DNA of 64,000 bases. Source: Chlorocebus sabaeus (lineage: Eukaryota; Chordata; Mammalia; Primates; Cercopithecidae). A program made the translations under genes and the position numbers. Below are positions 1 to 10,908 of this stretch, piece after piece. The stretch lies in the NCBI RefSeq assembly GCF_047675955.1, contig NC_132919.1, positions 65,638,816-65,702,815 of the forward strand. Reading direction: 5' to 3'. The notes beneath the pieces were generated by a model that was not told the origin of the DNA, did not search any database, and saw only the letters and a list, made by a program, of their open reading frames with translations. Numbering within the stretch: position 1 is the stretch's first letter; every line of letters begins with the position of its first letter.

Positions 1-178
1 TGGGCATCCCTGCCTCATTCCGGCTTTTAGAAGAAAGATCTCACCTTTCCCCATTCAGTATGCGTTAGCTCCGGGTTTGTTATATATAGACTTTATTGTT
101 TTGAGATGTATTCCTTCTATGCCTAATTTGTTGAGAGTTGTTTTAATCATGAAGGGATGTTGAATTTTATCAGATTTT
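1..178 (-). mobile_element. L1 ORF2 fragment
   Basis: Matches the antisense of the L1 reverse-transcriptase region (for example 'tgggcatccctg' and 'cctaatttgttgagagtt'). It runs off the left edge and ends in a (TTG)n run. Diverged and non-coding. Confidence 0.8.
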
Positions 179-205
179 GTTGTTGTTGTTGTTGTTGCAA
201 TACTC

Positions 206-508
206 TTTTTTTTTTTATTTTTTTGAGACAGAGTCTTGCTCTGTTGCCCAGGCTGTAGTGCAGTGGCGTGATATCTCGACTCGCTGCAACCTCCACCCAC
301 TGGGTTCAAGCAATTCTCCTGCCTCAGTGTCCCTAGTAGCTGAGATTACAGGCCTGCACTACCACACCCGGCTAATTTTTTTATTTTTAGTAGAGACGGG
401 GTTTCGCTATGTTGGCCAGGCTGGTCTCGAACTTCTGACCTCAAGTGATTTGCCTGCCTCGGCCTCCCACAGTGCTGGGATTACAGGCGTGAGGCACTGT
501 GCCCGGCT
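206..508 (-). mobile_element. Alu
   Basis: Full-length minus-strand Alu beginning with a poly-T tail and ending 'gtgcccggct'. Target-site duplication ttgc(a/g)atactc at about 195-205 and 509-519. Confidence 0.95.
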
Positions 509-2069
509 GTTGCGATACTCTTAATGGATTTATATTTCCTTTTTGTGGGGGACAGTTTATTTTGAATTCTTGCACTTTTGATTTGGTTAATTTTGGTATT
601 CTGACATCATCTTGTAAGTGGGATTTATATTCACTATGTAATTGAAGTTTTTTTTTGTTATATCACTGTTGCTATTGATAGCACTAGTAACTTGTATGTC
701 TTGCTCTCTCCTTTCTCTGACCAGTGAAGCACCGTATATAGTATATCTGGGAAATTGGCTAAAGAATAAAATGTGTGATGTTACTCAGTGTACAGTTTAT
801 AGGTCATCAGAAGATACCACTACCTTCCCACTACTGGAAAAGAAAAAGAGAAAAGTTTTCCACAGTGCCTGAACTGTTTTGTATGCTTATCTTTTAAAAT
901 TGCCAGAAATCTCACTTACTGGAGATTCAGCAGTCCCTTTCTGAAAATATACATACTTTAATGCAAATAAAACCAGTGGATCTCTTTCTTCATAAGTCCT
1001 TAAACCCAGTCGAGGTAATCTGTTTTGTAGAGATGGGAGTAAGATCATGTGAAATAGGAACCAACGAGAGAGAACGTTCTTAGGAGTTGAAAGGGGTATG
1101 GAAAGATGTTAGAGGTAAAGTTTATTGAATCCAGTGTTTTGACTAGGGCAGGCCAGAATATTCAGTATCAGTATCAATATCAGAAGCTTTTGTAGCCTTT
1201 GTTTAGAAACCTAGTCATTTGTAACATTTTGTGGGTGAATGACATCGTTACCAAATAAACTTTCAGATGAAACTTTGGAACTCAGGCTGTAAATTGGGGA
1301 TAGCTCATGTGCAGTACCGCAAATCAAAACAAATACTATAAAGTGTTTGGTAATCCATTTCCTAAATGAAAGTTTGACTCTCCAAAGTATATCAACTTTC
1401 TGCAGTCTTATATGCAGTAGTTATTGGTTTTGTATATCACTTTAGTGGGTATTTTCAAAAGTATCTTCAAATGCAATGAATTTTAGGAAACAAAGCAATT
1501 CTTTAAAGCATCATTAGATAAACCCAGAGAAATTTATGTATAGGATGATTCTTTTTTCAAGTATTTAAGTTAAGGTGCAGAAGTATAAGGTAAAGTATAT
1601 TAACCATTGAAAATTCTAGAAGTGGCGGAAGAGTGAACCCTTGCAAATACCTGCATTGGGAAGTACGCTAAGAACTTGCTGTAATGCTTTTTAAAGCATC
1701 TGTCCTCTGACTGTGGTATTTTAAGTGAAAATTGCTCAGTGAGATACTCTTTCATATTTTAGTACTGATACCCTTAATATTGCACTGAGAGCTACCTACT
1801 GACTTCAGTTTCCTAGTGATTTAAACTTCTAATTTCCAACTTATTTTTTTATAGTGAAAACGAAATATTTCTTGTGTAGATGTAACCATTTCTGGAAGCC
1901 CTAAGTGTTTTTGTATGAGTATAATTCATACACACTTTAAGAGATTTCAGTCATGACAAAAAGTACAGTGAATAACGTATATCCATGTGATTACCACTGA
2001 GGTTTAAGAAATGTTAACGTATTATGATACCTGCTTCAGATATTTATCTTTTAAAAAATAGAACATTAC

Positions 2070-2376
2070 AGCCAGGCGCGGTGGCTCACGCCTGTAATCG
2101 CAGCACTTTGGGAGACTGAGGCGGGTGGATCACTTGAAGCCAGGAGTTCAAGGTCAGCCTGGACAACATAGCAAAACCCCATCTCCACTAAAAATACAAA
2201 AATTAGCGGGCACGGTGGCACACGCCTGTAGTCTCAGCTACTCGGGAGGCTGAGGCACAAGAATCAGCTTGAACCCAAGAGGTGGAGGTTGCAGTGAGTT
2301 GAAATTGTGCCACTGCACTCCAGCCTGGGCAACAGAGCGAGACTGTTTGTTTGTTTGTTTGTTTGTTTGTTTGTTT
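2070..2376 (+). mobile_element. Alu with (GTTT)n 3' tail
   Basis: Plus-strand Alu from 'gccaggcgcggtgg' to 'gagcgagact'. A (GTTT)n run (2344-2376) replaces the usual A-rich tail. Confidence 0.9.
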
Positions 2377-3439
2377 AAAGACACTTTTAACCTACCAGTA
2401 TTGATTTTTGACCTACATTTTTCCTCTTATATTTTATTAGGGCAGCCACAAAGAGCACTTCAATAAAATTCAGCTCAATAACTTTAGGAACCTGATCTCC
2501 TTTTCTTTGACTTTAAGCTGAAAGTGTTAATTTCTCACAACTTGTGCCTCGTAGATTTGAAACCAAATGAATTAGCATCAGCTGTTTATGAGTAATGCAG
2601 GGTATTTTGGTCTTTTGCTAAATTCAGAAAGAACTGCTAAAGTGCTGATAGATTTGCACTAGCCATATAGATCTTTGGTGGAGGAAGAAATGGGAAAATT
2701 ATTAATTTCAGGTAAGAAATAAGTTAGTCATTTTTGAAATGCAAGATTCATGTCTTTTTAAAATCACCACATAATAAAGACTTTTAGGGCTGCATTGGTG
2801 GGTTTTTTAAAAAGTTGTAAAGTGTTTTCAGTGTTGTGTGCTGATAAACATTTTTGTAGTTGATTTGACAAGCAATGAAACTAGCAGTTATCACTAATTC
2901 TGAGTCTTCCAATGAACCTCTGTGTCAAATTTTTAAATTTAATTATCCTGCCTATTTTTCTCCTAGAGAATAATATTGATACAATTTTGTGGGATGATAG
3001 CAGACAGTTCCCATTGCTGAGAATAGAGCCTGGTATGGGGATATTATGATTCCTGAATGATTGAACAAGACATTTGTTTCTGAATATCTTAGTAAATTGT
3101 CACTTCTGACAATGTCTGTAGTTTGAATTTTGATATTCTCTGCCAAGCTATTGAATACTGTAAATAATGTTGTTTATTGTGTTATTTAAATCATTAGTAT
3201 TATAGATCTAGCTTTAAACAGCTGCTGCACTGCAGTCCTTTTTCATAAATCTTTCAATAAATCTACTTATCAATCACCAAATTAACTTAAGTATAAGTTA
3301 AATGATGAGATGGATCAAGAGCGTTATTGAAATCTCATTTCCACACATTTCTTCTCTTCTTTTGTAGAAGGTAATGAAATGAACCCGTCAGTGTTCCTGT
3401 TTTATGAAGTTTATTTCTCTTAGTACAGTGATTGTGATA

Positions 3440-3612
3440 GTGGGTTCTGCAGACCAGCAAATTAGCATTATCTGAGAACTTGTTAGAAAAGCAAATTCTC
3501 AGTTCCCACTTCAGGTTGACTAATTTAGAAACCCTGGGGTAGGGCTTCGCATTCTCTATCAATAAATTCTCCAGGTGATTCTGATGTATGTTAAAGTTGA
3601 GAAGCATTCACT
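3440..3612. mobile_element. Ancient DNA-transposon-like repeat
   Basis: The pattern 'gagaacttgttagaa...caaattctcag...ccaggtgattctgatg...taaagttgagaagca' is typical of an old mammalian non-autonomous hAT-like family whose name I will not assert. A related copy is at 62216-62400. Confidence 0.5.
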
Positions 3613-3858
3613 GAGTATTTTGAGCTCTCCAATTTAGTTCCTTATAAATTGTTGAAGATATTTTTTCCAGATTTCTTTCCAAATGTATACTCAACCTTGT
3701 TATTGATAGGTTTCAAGGTTATCGTCTTCTTCCCATTAATACCTTCATCTATATCCGATTTTCAAACTTTTAAGAAAGCATAGCTATTTTCGTGCAGTAT
3801 AGTTAATTAGGTACCCTGACTGACCTTCCCAAATAAACAATTTAAAATTCTAGATAAA

Positions 3859-4153
3859 TTTTTTTTGGAGGGGAGACAGAGTCTTGCTCTGTCACACAGG
3901 CCAGAGTGCAGTAGTGTGAACATGGCTGACTGCAACCTCGACCTGTTGGGCTCAAGCGATCTTCCCACCTCAGTCTCCCGAGTAGCTGGGGCCACGGGTG
4001 CACACCACCATGTCCAGCAAATTTTTTTTGTGTGTGTGGAGATGGGGTCTTGCCATGTTGCCCAGACTGGTCTCTAACTCCTGGGCTCGAGCAGTTCTTC
4101 CACCTGGGCCTCCCAAAGTGCTGGGATTACAGGTGTGAGCAGCTGTGCCTGGC
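3859..4153 (-). mobile_element. Alu (old, AluJ-like)
   Basis: Poly-T at 3859; ends 'ctgtgcctggc'. TSD agataaa at 3852-3858 and 4154-4160. Confidence 0.9.
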
Positions 4154-5703
4154 AGATAAAATATTTTTTAAGTAAAAACCTTACATGCATGGAGATAGCT
4201 GGCTGAAAAGTAAGGAATAATCAGGCCAAAAAACTATGTGAAGGTGAGATATAAGCCAAGTACTTTTGCCTTGAGGACATTATTTGCAAATGGCTTTACT
4301 TGGAAAACCTAGTTAACTTGTGCTTGTGCCTCAAGAAGCCCAGAGAACAGAATATAAAAGTTGGTAGTTTTCTGGTAGAACGTCCTACCTCTAGGACCCC
4401 AAGGGGCTATACATCATAATAAATGAGAACTAGTAATAAACTTACCTTGTCTAAGGATCAGAAAGGAAAATTTCCTGCCTCAAACTTTTGTGGTGATGGG
4501 AAGGGTACAGAAATTCCCTGAGAAGTTTTACCCACAAGCTGACCTTCATGCAGGTTTGAATCCTGATTTTATATTACCTGGATGGTATGAAAATCTTAAG
4601 CCAGTAATTAAATATAAAAGTGGTACAAGAGTGACGATGCCTTAAAATGCCTAAGAATGTCTAAAAAGCAGCAAATACAAAGCTTCTTGGGAGAACCCAT
4701 CTTGATCTTAGGATTTAGAAAATTCCTAAACATAAAGCTGTAAGAAATACGATCTCACATTCACAAAATGCAGAAAGAAATAAGATGCAATGAATGAGAG
4801 CAAGCAGAAACAATGAAGAGCAGAATCAGAACCTGCAAAGACTTCACATATTGCAATTAGCAGACACAAATTATAAATACATGTATTTAATATGCTTACA
4901 GAAAAAAAAAATTTTAAATAGGAATGAGGAGCAAGTATACAAAAATGATCAGTGTACAAATTTAATAACAGATTAGACATAGCTAAAGAAAGATTTAGTA
5001 AAGTGGATCTGAAAAAATTGCAGTATAGAGGCAAGAAAATGAAAAGTAATAAAAGAGTTAAGAGAATACGGAAGGTAGAGTAAGAAGGTTCAGTCTAGTC
5101 AGAATTCCAGGGCCAGGGGAGCAGGGGCATGGAAAAGAATGAAGCAAAGGCAGTATTTGAAGAGAGAATGACAGAGAACTGATGAAAAACAACCTACAAA
5201 TTTAGGAAGCTAAAAAATCCTAGAAAGGATAAAAAGAAGAGAAATTCACACCTAAACATTTTTTAAAGAAACTACATAATACCACAGAGAGGTCTTAAAA
5301 GCTGTCAGAGAAAAAAGATATTACCTTCAACAGGTATTTGGGCTGTCAGCTAATTTCCTGTCTATAATAGTGAAAGCCATAAGACAGGGAATAATATTTT
5401 CCATATGCTTAGAGAAAATAATTGTCAACCAAGAATTGTATATCTTGTGAAGAATGGGGGCAAAATTAGACACTTTAAAACAGACAAATACTGAACGTTG
5501 TAACCGTCAGATCTTCCCTACTAGTGGAAATTCGGATCAATTTCCTGAAGGCTTAAAAAAAAAAGTGACCACTGATGTGAAGTCTGAGATTTAAGAAGGA
5601 TTGAAGAGTAAAGATAATGATAAATTTGTGGATATATTGAAATAAATGTTGGCTTGGCTTTATAAAATGATGTATGTGGAGATTTTAAAAATAGAACTAA
5701 ATA

Positions 5704-6010
5704 GGCTGGATGTGGTGGCTCATGCCTGTAATCCCAGCTCTTTGGGAGGCCGAGGCGGGTGGATCACCTGAGGTCATGAGTTTGAGATCAGCCTGACCAA
5801 CATGGAAAAACGCCGTGTCTACTAAAAATAAAATAAGAAAAAAATTAGCCAGGCATGGTGGCGCATGCCTGTGATCCCAGCTACTTGGGAGTCTCAGGCG
5901 GGAGAATCGCTTGAACCTGGGAAGCAGAGGTTGCGGTGAGCTGAGATCATGCCTTTGCACTCCAGCCTGGGCAACAAGAGCGAAATTCCATCTCAAAAAA
6001 AAAAAAAAAA
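5704..6010 (+). mobile_element. Alu
   Basis: Plus-strand Alu inside the old L1, with a pure poly-A tail. TSD-like 'aactaaata' and 'acctaaata' flank it. Confidence 0.92.
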
Positions 6011-6351
6011 ACCTAAATATTTGATAACAATGGCATCTAAATCAAAAGACTGGTTAAAGTGTTTTATGATCTTTATACTGTTGAAGAGAAAGGTAAAGCT
6101 ATTCAATTAACTTTAGATTTTGATAAGTGTGTGTATTAGTATTTTCAGAGTAACTACTAAAATAATATAAATATTAGGAATAATTTATAGCAGAAAAACA
6201 ATTTTTAAAAGGCAAGGAAGAAGTGAAAAACATAGAAAAGGTCAGATAAAGAGGAAGCAAAAATAAAGTGTAAAAATCAAATCAAATATATGGTGGACTA
6301 AATACTTCATTCAGACAAAGAATGTCAGATTGGATTATTTAAAAACAAGCA

Positions 6352-6650
6352 GGCCGGGTGCAGTGGCTCATGCCTGTAAACCCAGCACTTTGAGAGCCTG
6401 AGACGGGTGGATCACTTGAGATCAGGAGTTCGAGACCAGCCTGGCCAACGTGGTGAAACCCTGCCTCTGCTAAGAATACAAAAATTAACTGGGTGTTGTG
6501 GTGCTCACCTGTAATGCCAGCTACTTGGGAAGCTGAGGCAGGAGAATCACTTGAACCCAGGATGCGGAGGTTGCAGTAAGCCAAGATCATGCCACTGTAC
6601 TCCAGCCTGGGCAACAGAGTGAGATTCCGTCTCAAAAAGTAAATAAATAA
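6352..6650 (+). mobile_element. Alu
   Basis: Plus-strand Alu 'ggccgggtgcagtgg' with an (AAAT)n-rich tail. Flanked by 'aaaacaagca' and 'aaagcaagca'. Confidence 0.92.
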
Positions 6651-7054
6651 AAGCAAGCAAAAAAACTTACTGAAACAACATAAAATCCAGCTATAATTTT
6701 CAAGAGAGAGAGAGCTAATACATATGAATGTAGAAAGATAGAAAGCAAAAGGATGGAAAAAGTCTATCAGGCAAATTCTAACCAAAAGGGAGGTAAACTA
6801 GCTATATTAGCATGAGACAATATGATCTTTCAAACAAGAGATAGCTAGAGATAGGTCCCTCGACAATGAGAAAAGGTTTATTTATCCATAAAGGTAAAAA
6901 CAATTCCAAACTTGTGTGAACCTAATAATTGCCTCAATGTACAAAGAACAAAATGACATAATTGTAAGATGAAATAGACAAATCTACCATGGTGAGGAGT
7001 TTCAAAACTCTGTCAGTAATTGAAAAATTAAAAAGACAAAATGGTTACAGCTGA

Positions 7055-7175
7055 AAATTAAATTAAAAATTCAGTTTCTTGGTTGCAATAGCCACTTTTA
7101 AAGTGCTTACTAGTGACATGTGATAATGGCTGCTATATGGCTGCTGTATTGGACAGCACAGAAAGTACTTTTGCA
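7055..7175. mobile_element. MER5-type hAT-Charlie remnant
   Basis: 'atagccac', 'aagtgctta' and the terminal 'gtattggacagcacag' recall MER5 non-autonomous elements. Confidence 0.6.
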
Positions 7176-7333
7176 CTGCATTAATTTAGAAGACTTAATA
7201 TAATTAACAATGTTAATAATTGAGGAGTATTGAACACCCCATCCAAGGTGCTGATATCTTTATAATATCTGATCATAATGTAGGCAAGGTGGAAATTAAT
7301 GACAAGAAAAGGCAGAAACATTGGAGACAGGTA

Positions 7334-7338
<5 letters not shown>

Positions 7339-7370
<32 letters not shown>

Positions 7371-7653
7371 GAGACGGAGTCTCGCTCTGTCGCCCAGGCT
7401 GGAGTGCAGTGGCCGGATCTCAGCTCACTGCAAGCTCCGCCTTCCGGGTTTACGCCATTCTCCTGCCTCAGCCTCCCAAGTAGCTGGGACTACAGGCGCC
7501 CGCCACCTTGCCCGGCTAGTTTTTTTGTATTTTTTAGTAGAGACGGGGTTTCACTGGGTTAGCCAGGATGGTCTTGATCTCCTGACCTCGTGATCTGCCC
7601 GTCTTGGCCTCCCAAAGTGCTGGGATTACAGGCTTGAGCCACCGCGCCCGGCC
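7339..7653 (-). mobile_element. AluY, AluYRa-like (Old World monkey lineage)
   Basis: A long pure poly-T tail, then a low-divergence minus-strand Alu. Lineage-type variants include 'ggccggatctcagctc', 'gctagttttttt' and 'ggcttgagccaccg'. Short TSD aagattt on both sides. Confidence 0.9.
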
Positions 7654-7733
7654 AAGATTTCTTAAACAGAATACAAAAAGCGCTAGATACAAAGGAAAAA
7701 AATTGATTAATTGGATTTCATCAAAAGACACCA

Positions 7734-8118
7734 TCTTAGTCTGCTCAGGCTGCCATAACACAATGCTGTAGACTTGGTGGCTTAAACAAGAGAAATGTAT
7801 TTTCTCACAGTTCTGGAAACTGGAAGTTTGAGACCAGGGTGCCAGTATGACTGTGTTTTGGTGACCACTGTCTTTGTGGCTTGCACACAGGCTTCTTGCC
7901 GTGTGTCTGTGCGGCAGATAGACAGCAAGATCTCACCATCTGTCTTCCTTTTCTTATAAAGCCACAGTCCTGTCAGATTAGGGCCCTTCACTTATGACCT
8001 AATTTAACCTCAATTATCTCCTAAAGTCCCTGTCTCCAAAATAGTTGGGGTGGGGGAAGCGCCTCAACTAATAAATTTTGGTGGGGGCAGTGGGGAGTGC
8101 ACATTTCACTCCATAGTA
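7734..8118 (-). mobile_element. ERVL-MaLR LTR, MLT1-like
   Basis: Reverse-strand old LTR: 'ttagtctgctcaggctgcc' at one edge, 'cttataaagccac' inside, and 'cactccatag' at the other edge. Solo, diverged, no internal retroviral genes. Confidence 0.75.
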
Positions 8119-8178
8119 GATGCCACTGAGGAGAAAGAAGAGAGTGGGAGAAGGTATTTGAAATACATATATTTGACA

Positions 8179-8472
8179 GCCGGGAGCGGTGGCTCACGCC
8201 TGTAATCCCAGCACTTTGGGAGGCCGAGGTAGGCAGATCATGAGGTTAGGAGATCCAGACCATCCTGGCTAACACGGTGAAACCCTGTCTCTACTAAAAA
8301 TACAAAAAATTAGCCAGGTGTGGTGTCAGGCGCCTGTAGTCCCAGCTACTCAGGAGGTTGAGGCAGGAGAATGGCGTGAACCCGGGAGGCGGAGCTTGCA
8401 GTGAGCTGAGATCGCGCCACTGCACTCCAGCCTGGGCGACAGAGCAAGATTCTCTCTCAAAAAAGAAAAAAG
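8179..8472 (+). mobile_element. Alu (AluY/S-like)
   Basis: Flanked by an 18-bp TSD with one mismatch (aaatacat[a/g]tatttgaca) at 8161-8178 and 8473-8490. Confidence 0.95.
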
Positions 8473-8728
8473 AAATACATGTATTTGACAAGGACTTGTA
8501 CCTGGAATATATAAAGAACTACAAATCAAGAATAAAAAGAAAGGACAGAAAGCCAATGGAAAAATGAACAAAGGATTCAAAGAGGCATTTCACAAAGAAC
8601 TTACCTGTAACATATGTTAAATGCTCAACCTCGTTAGTCATCAGATAAACACAAGTTAAAACCTCAGGGAGATGTTACTCCACACCCACCAGAAAGTTAA
8701 ATTAAGAACACATTGTCATGACAATTCT

Positions 8729-9040
8729 GGGTTTGATTTTGTTTTGTTTTGTTTTGTTGAGATGGAGTCTTGCTCTGTTGCCCAGGCTGGAGTGTAGTAG
8801 TGCGATCCTGGCTCACTGCAACCTCTGCCTTCTGGGTTCAAGTGATTCTCCTGCCTCAGCCTCCCGAATAGGTGGGATTATGGGCACCTGCCACCACGCC
8901 CAGCTAATTTTTGTATTTTAGTAGAGATGGGGTTTTGCCATGTTGGCCAGGCTGGTCTCGAACTCCTGATCTCAAGCGATCCACCTGCCTCGGCCTCCCA
9001 AAGTGCTGGGATTACAGGTGTAAGCCTCCGCGCCTGGCCT
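8729..9040 (-). mobile_element. Alu with (GTTTT)n tail
   Basis: Minus-strand Alu with TSD gtcatg[a/g]caattct at 8715-8728 and 9041-9054. Confidence 0.95.
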
Positions 9041-9126
9041 GTCATGGCAATTCTAAGTGGTGATGAGGATGTGCAGCAGCTGGAGCTGATGAAAATACAT
9101 GAGCACAACCTCTTTGGAAAACTAAA

Positions 9127-9168
9127 AGAATTCCCTAAAACTGAGAGTAGGCAGTTTTAGGGAATTCT
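9127..9168. repeat. Perfect inverted repeat, 17-bp arms and 8-nt loop
   Basis: Left arm 9127-9143 (agaattccctaaaactg), loop 9144-9151, right arm 9152-9168 is its exact reverse complement. It lies inside the old L1 relic where the L1 sequence is otherwise colinear. Confidence 0.95.
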
Positions 9169-9584
9169 AAAACTGCCGTGACCCAGCACTTATACTCCTG
9201 GGGGTGGGAGGAGTGAATATATTTCTATTCATGATTTCCACCTCTGATGACAGAAATTAAGCTAGTGGGTATCTGCGGTTGAGTAGAAGGATAATGACTA
9301 GGAGCGGGCAGTATGGGATGCTGGTAATGTCCTCTTCACCTAACTGTTGGTTACCCTGGGTGTGTTCACTTTGTAGAAATTCATTGAGCCAAACACATAC
9401 AATGTATGCACTTTTCTGTATATATGTTTTTCTTCAATAAAAACTTGATTTAAATAATGTTCTTTTTCTTAAACTAGGTAGCAGGTTTATGGTGTTTTAT
9501 GTGTTACCTATATTTTATACATATTTTATTCCTGTTCAGTGTTCAAAAAAATATAAAAAGTGGTAACTGCTTTGTTGTTAATTT

Positions 9585-9650
9585 GAGCATCTCCTGCACC
9601 TAGCACAGTGCCTGGGACATTATAAATATTTATCAAATATTTGTTCTATG
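9585..9650 (+). mobile_element. L2 3'-end remnant
   Basis: 'cctagcacagtgcctggga' followed by 'aaatatttgtt' resembles the conserved L2 tail. Confidence 0.5.
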
Positions 9651-9987
9651 GAACGGAAGTAGGCTAGTAGTAATTTCTTTTTGCTTTCTAACAGCTGATT
9701 TTTGACTCAATTATTTGTAAATATGATTTCTACTCAGTTATTTCTAAATAATATGTAAATACTGTGTTTATATTTATTAGCAAGCTGAATTTGTTAAATG
9801 AGAAATCTCTCAATATTAAGGACACATCATAAATTATTAGCATGCTGTGTTATAGTGACTAAAAGTAGCATCAACAATTTAGATAAGTATAGTGTGGCTC
9901 TATGGATGTAAGTCAATACATCATGCAGCATTGAAGATGTGCAATTTAGTAGACCTTCTAATATTCTCGGGTGTCTCACTGTTTCTT

Positions 9988-10300
9988 TTTTCTTTTTCTT
10001 TTTTTTTTTTTGAGATGGGTATCACTTTGTCACCCAGTCTGGAGTGCAGTGGCGTGATCAGGGCTCACTGTAGCCTTGACCTCCTGGGCTGGAACCTCTC
10101 ACCTCAGCCCCCTTAATAACTGGGATTATTGGTTTGTGCCACCAAGCCAGGCTAATTTTCTTTTCTTTTCTTTCTTTTTTGTAGAGTTTGGGTCTCACTA
10201 TGTTGCCCAGGCTGGTCTTGAACTCCTGGCCTCAAACGATTCTCCCTCCTTGGCCTCCCAAAGTGTTGAGATTATAGTTTTGAGCCACTGCACCCAGCCT
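9988..10300 (-). mobile_element. Alu (old, AluJ-like)
   Basis: Minus-strand Alu with an interrupted T-rich tail. TSD-like 'cactgtttctt' and 'tactgttttctt' flank it. Confidence 0.9.
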
Positions 10301-10601
10301 TACTGTTTTCTTCAGTTGTTTCTGAACAACTGGAATCTCGCTATCTTTTTCCATTAAATCCCGTGTTCATTCCTCTGTACCATGCTGCTGCTTGCCCGTT
10401 TTTGCATTTCTCCTTTCTGCTTTCCTGAACATCCTGAGTCGTACTGGGCTGGCTTTCCCTTGTTGGGACAGGGGAGAGGCTCTAGGCCTTGGATCCTTGT
10501 TCTGATTCCTTCTCCAAAGAGTTTTCCCTTTTTCTTCCCCTTTCAAAACAACATAAGTGCAAAAGCTTTGTCAGGATGTCAGGAATTAAAAAAACTTCAG
10601 A

Positions 10602-10908
10602 GGCCGGGCGCGGTGGCTCAAGTCTGTAATCCCAGCACTTTGGGAGGCCAAGACGGGAGGATCACGAGGTCAGGAGATCGAGACCATCCTGGCTAACATG
10701 GTGAAACCCCGTCTCTACTGAAAAAAAATACAAAAAACTAGCTGGGCGAGGTGGCGGGCGCCTGTAGTCCCAGCTACTCGGGAGGCTGAGGCAGGAGAAT
10801 GGTGTAAACCCAGGAGGCGGAGCTTGCAGTGAGCTGAGATCCGGCCACTGCACTCCAGCCCGGGATACAGAGCAAGACTCCGTCTCAAAAAAAAAAAAAA
10901 AAAAAAAA
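10602..10908 (+). mobile_element. AluY, AluYRa-like (Old World monkey lineage)
   Basis: Plus-strand, low divergence. Variants 'ggctcaagtctgtaat', 'gggcgaggtggcggg' and 'gagatccggccactgc' are lineage-type. It ends in a pure poly-A run. No clean TSD seen. Confidence 0.9.

Larger units (their letters stand above)
4780..9455 (+). mobile_element. Ancient L1 (L1M-type), heavily interrupted
   Basis: Plus-strand L1 relic. The ORF1-side sequence at about 5160-5520 includes 'gtcagagaaaaaaga' and 'tgtcaaccaagaattgtat'. ORF2-like pieces lie at about 6790-7330 and 8490-9250, and a 3' end near 9455 follows 'caataaaaacttg'. Five Alus and an MLT1-like LTR are inserted (5704, 6352, 7339, 7735, 8179, 8729). 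All reading frames are broken. The left boundary is uncertain. Confidence 0.7.

Noticed and set aside
642..872. 76-codon open frame with a hydrophobic start and a basic KKKRKV-like end
   Set aside because: Intronic, no splice or promoter context and no recognisable family. The hydrophobic start comes from T-rich DNA, so it is treated as chance.
6339..6785. 148-codon minus-strand open frame
   Set aside because: The bulk is antisense Alu translation (typical SSDSPASASQVAGITG motif) joined to old L1 DNA.
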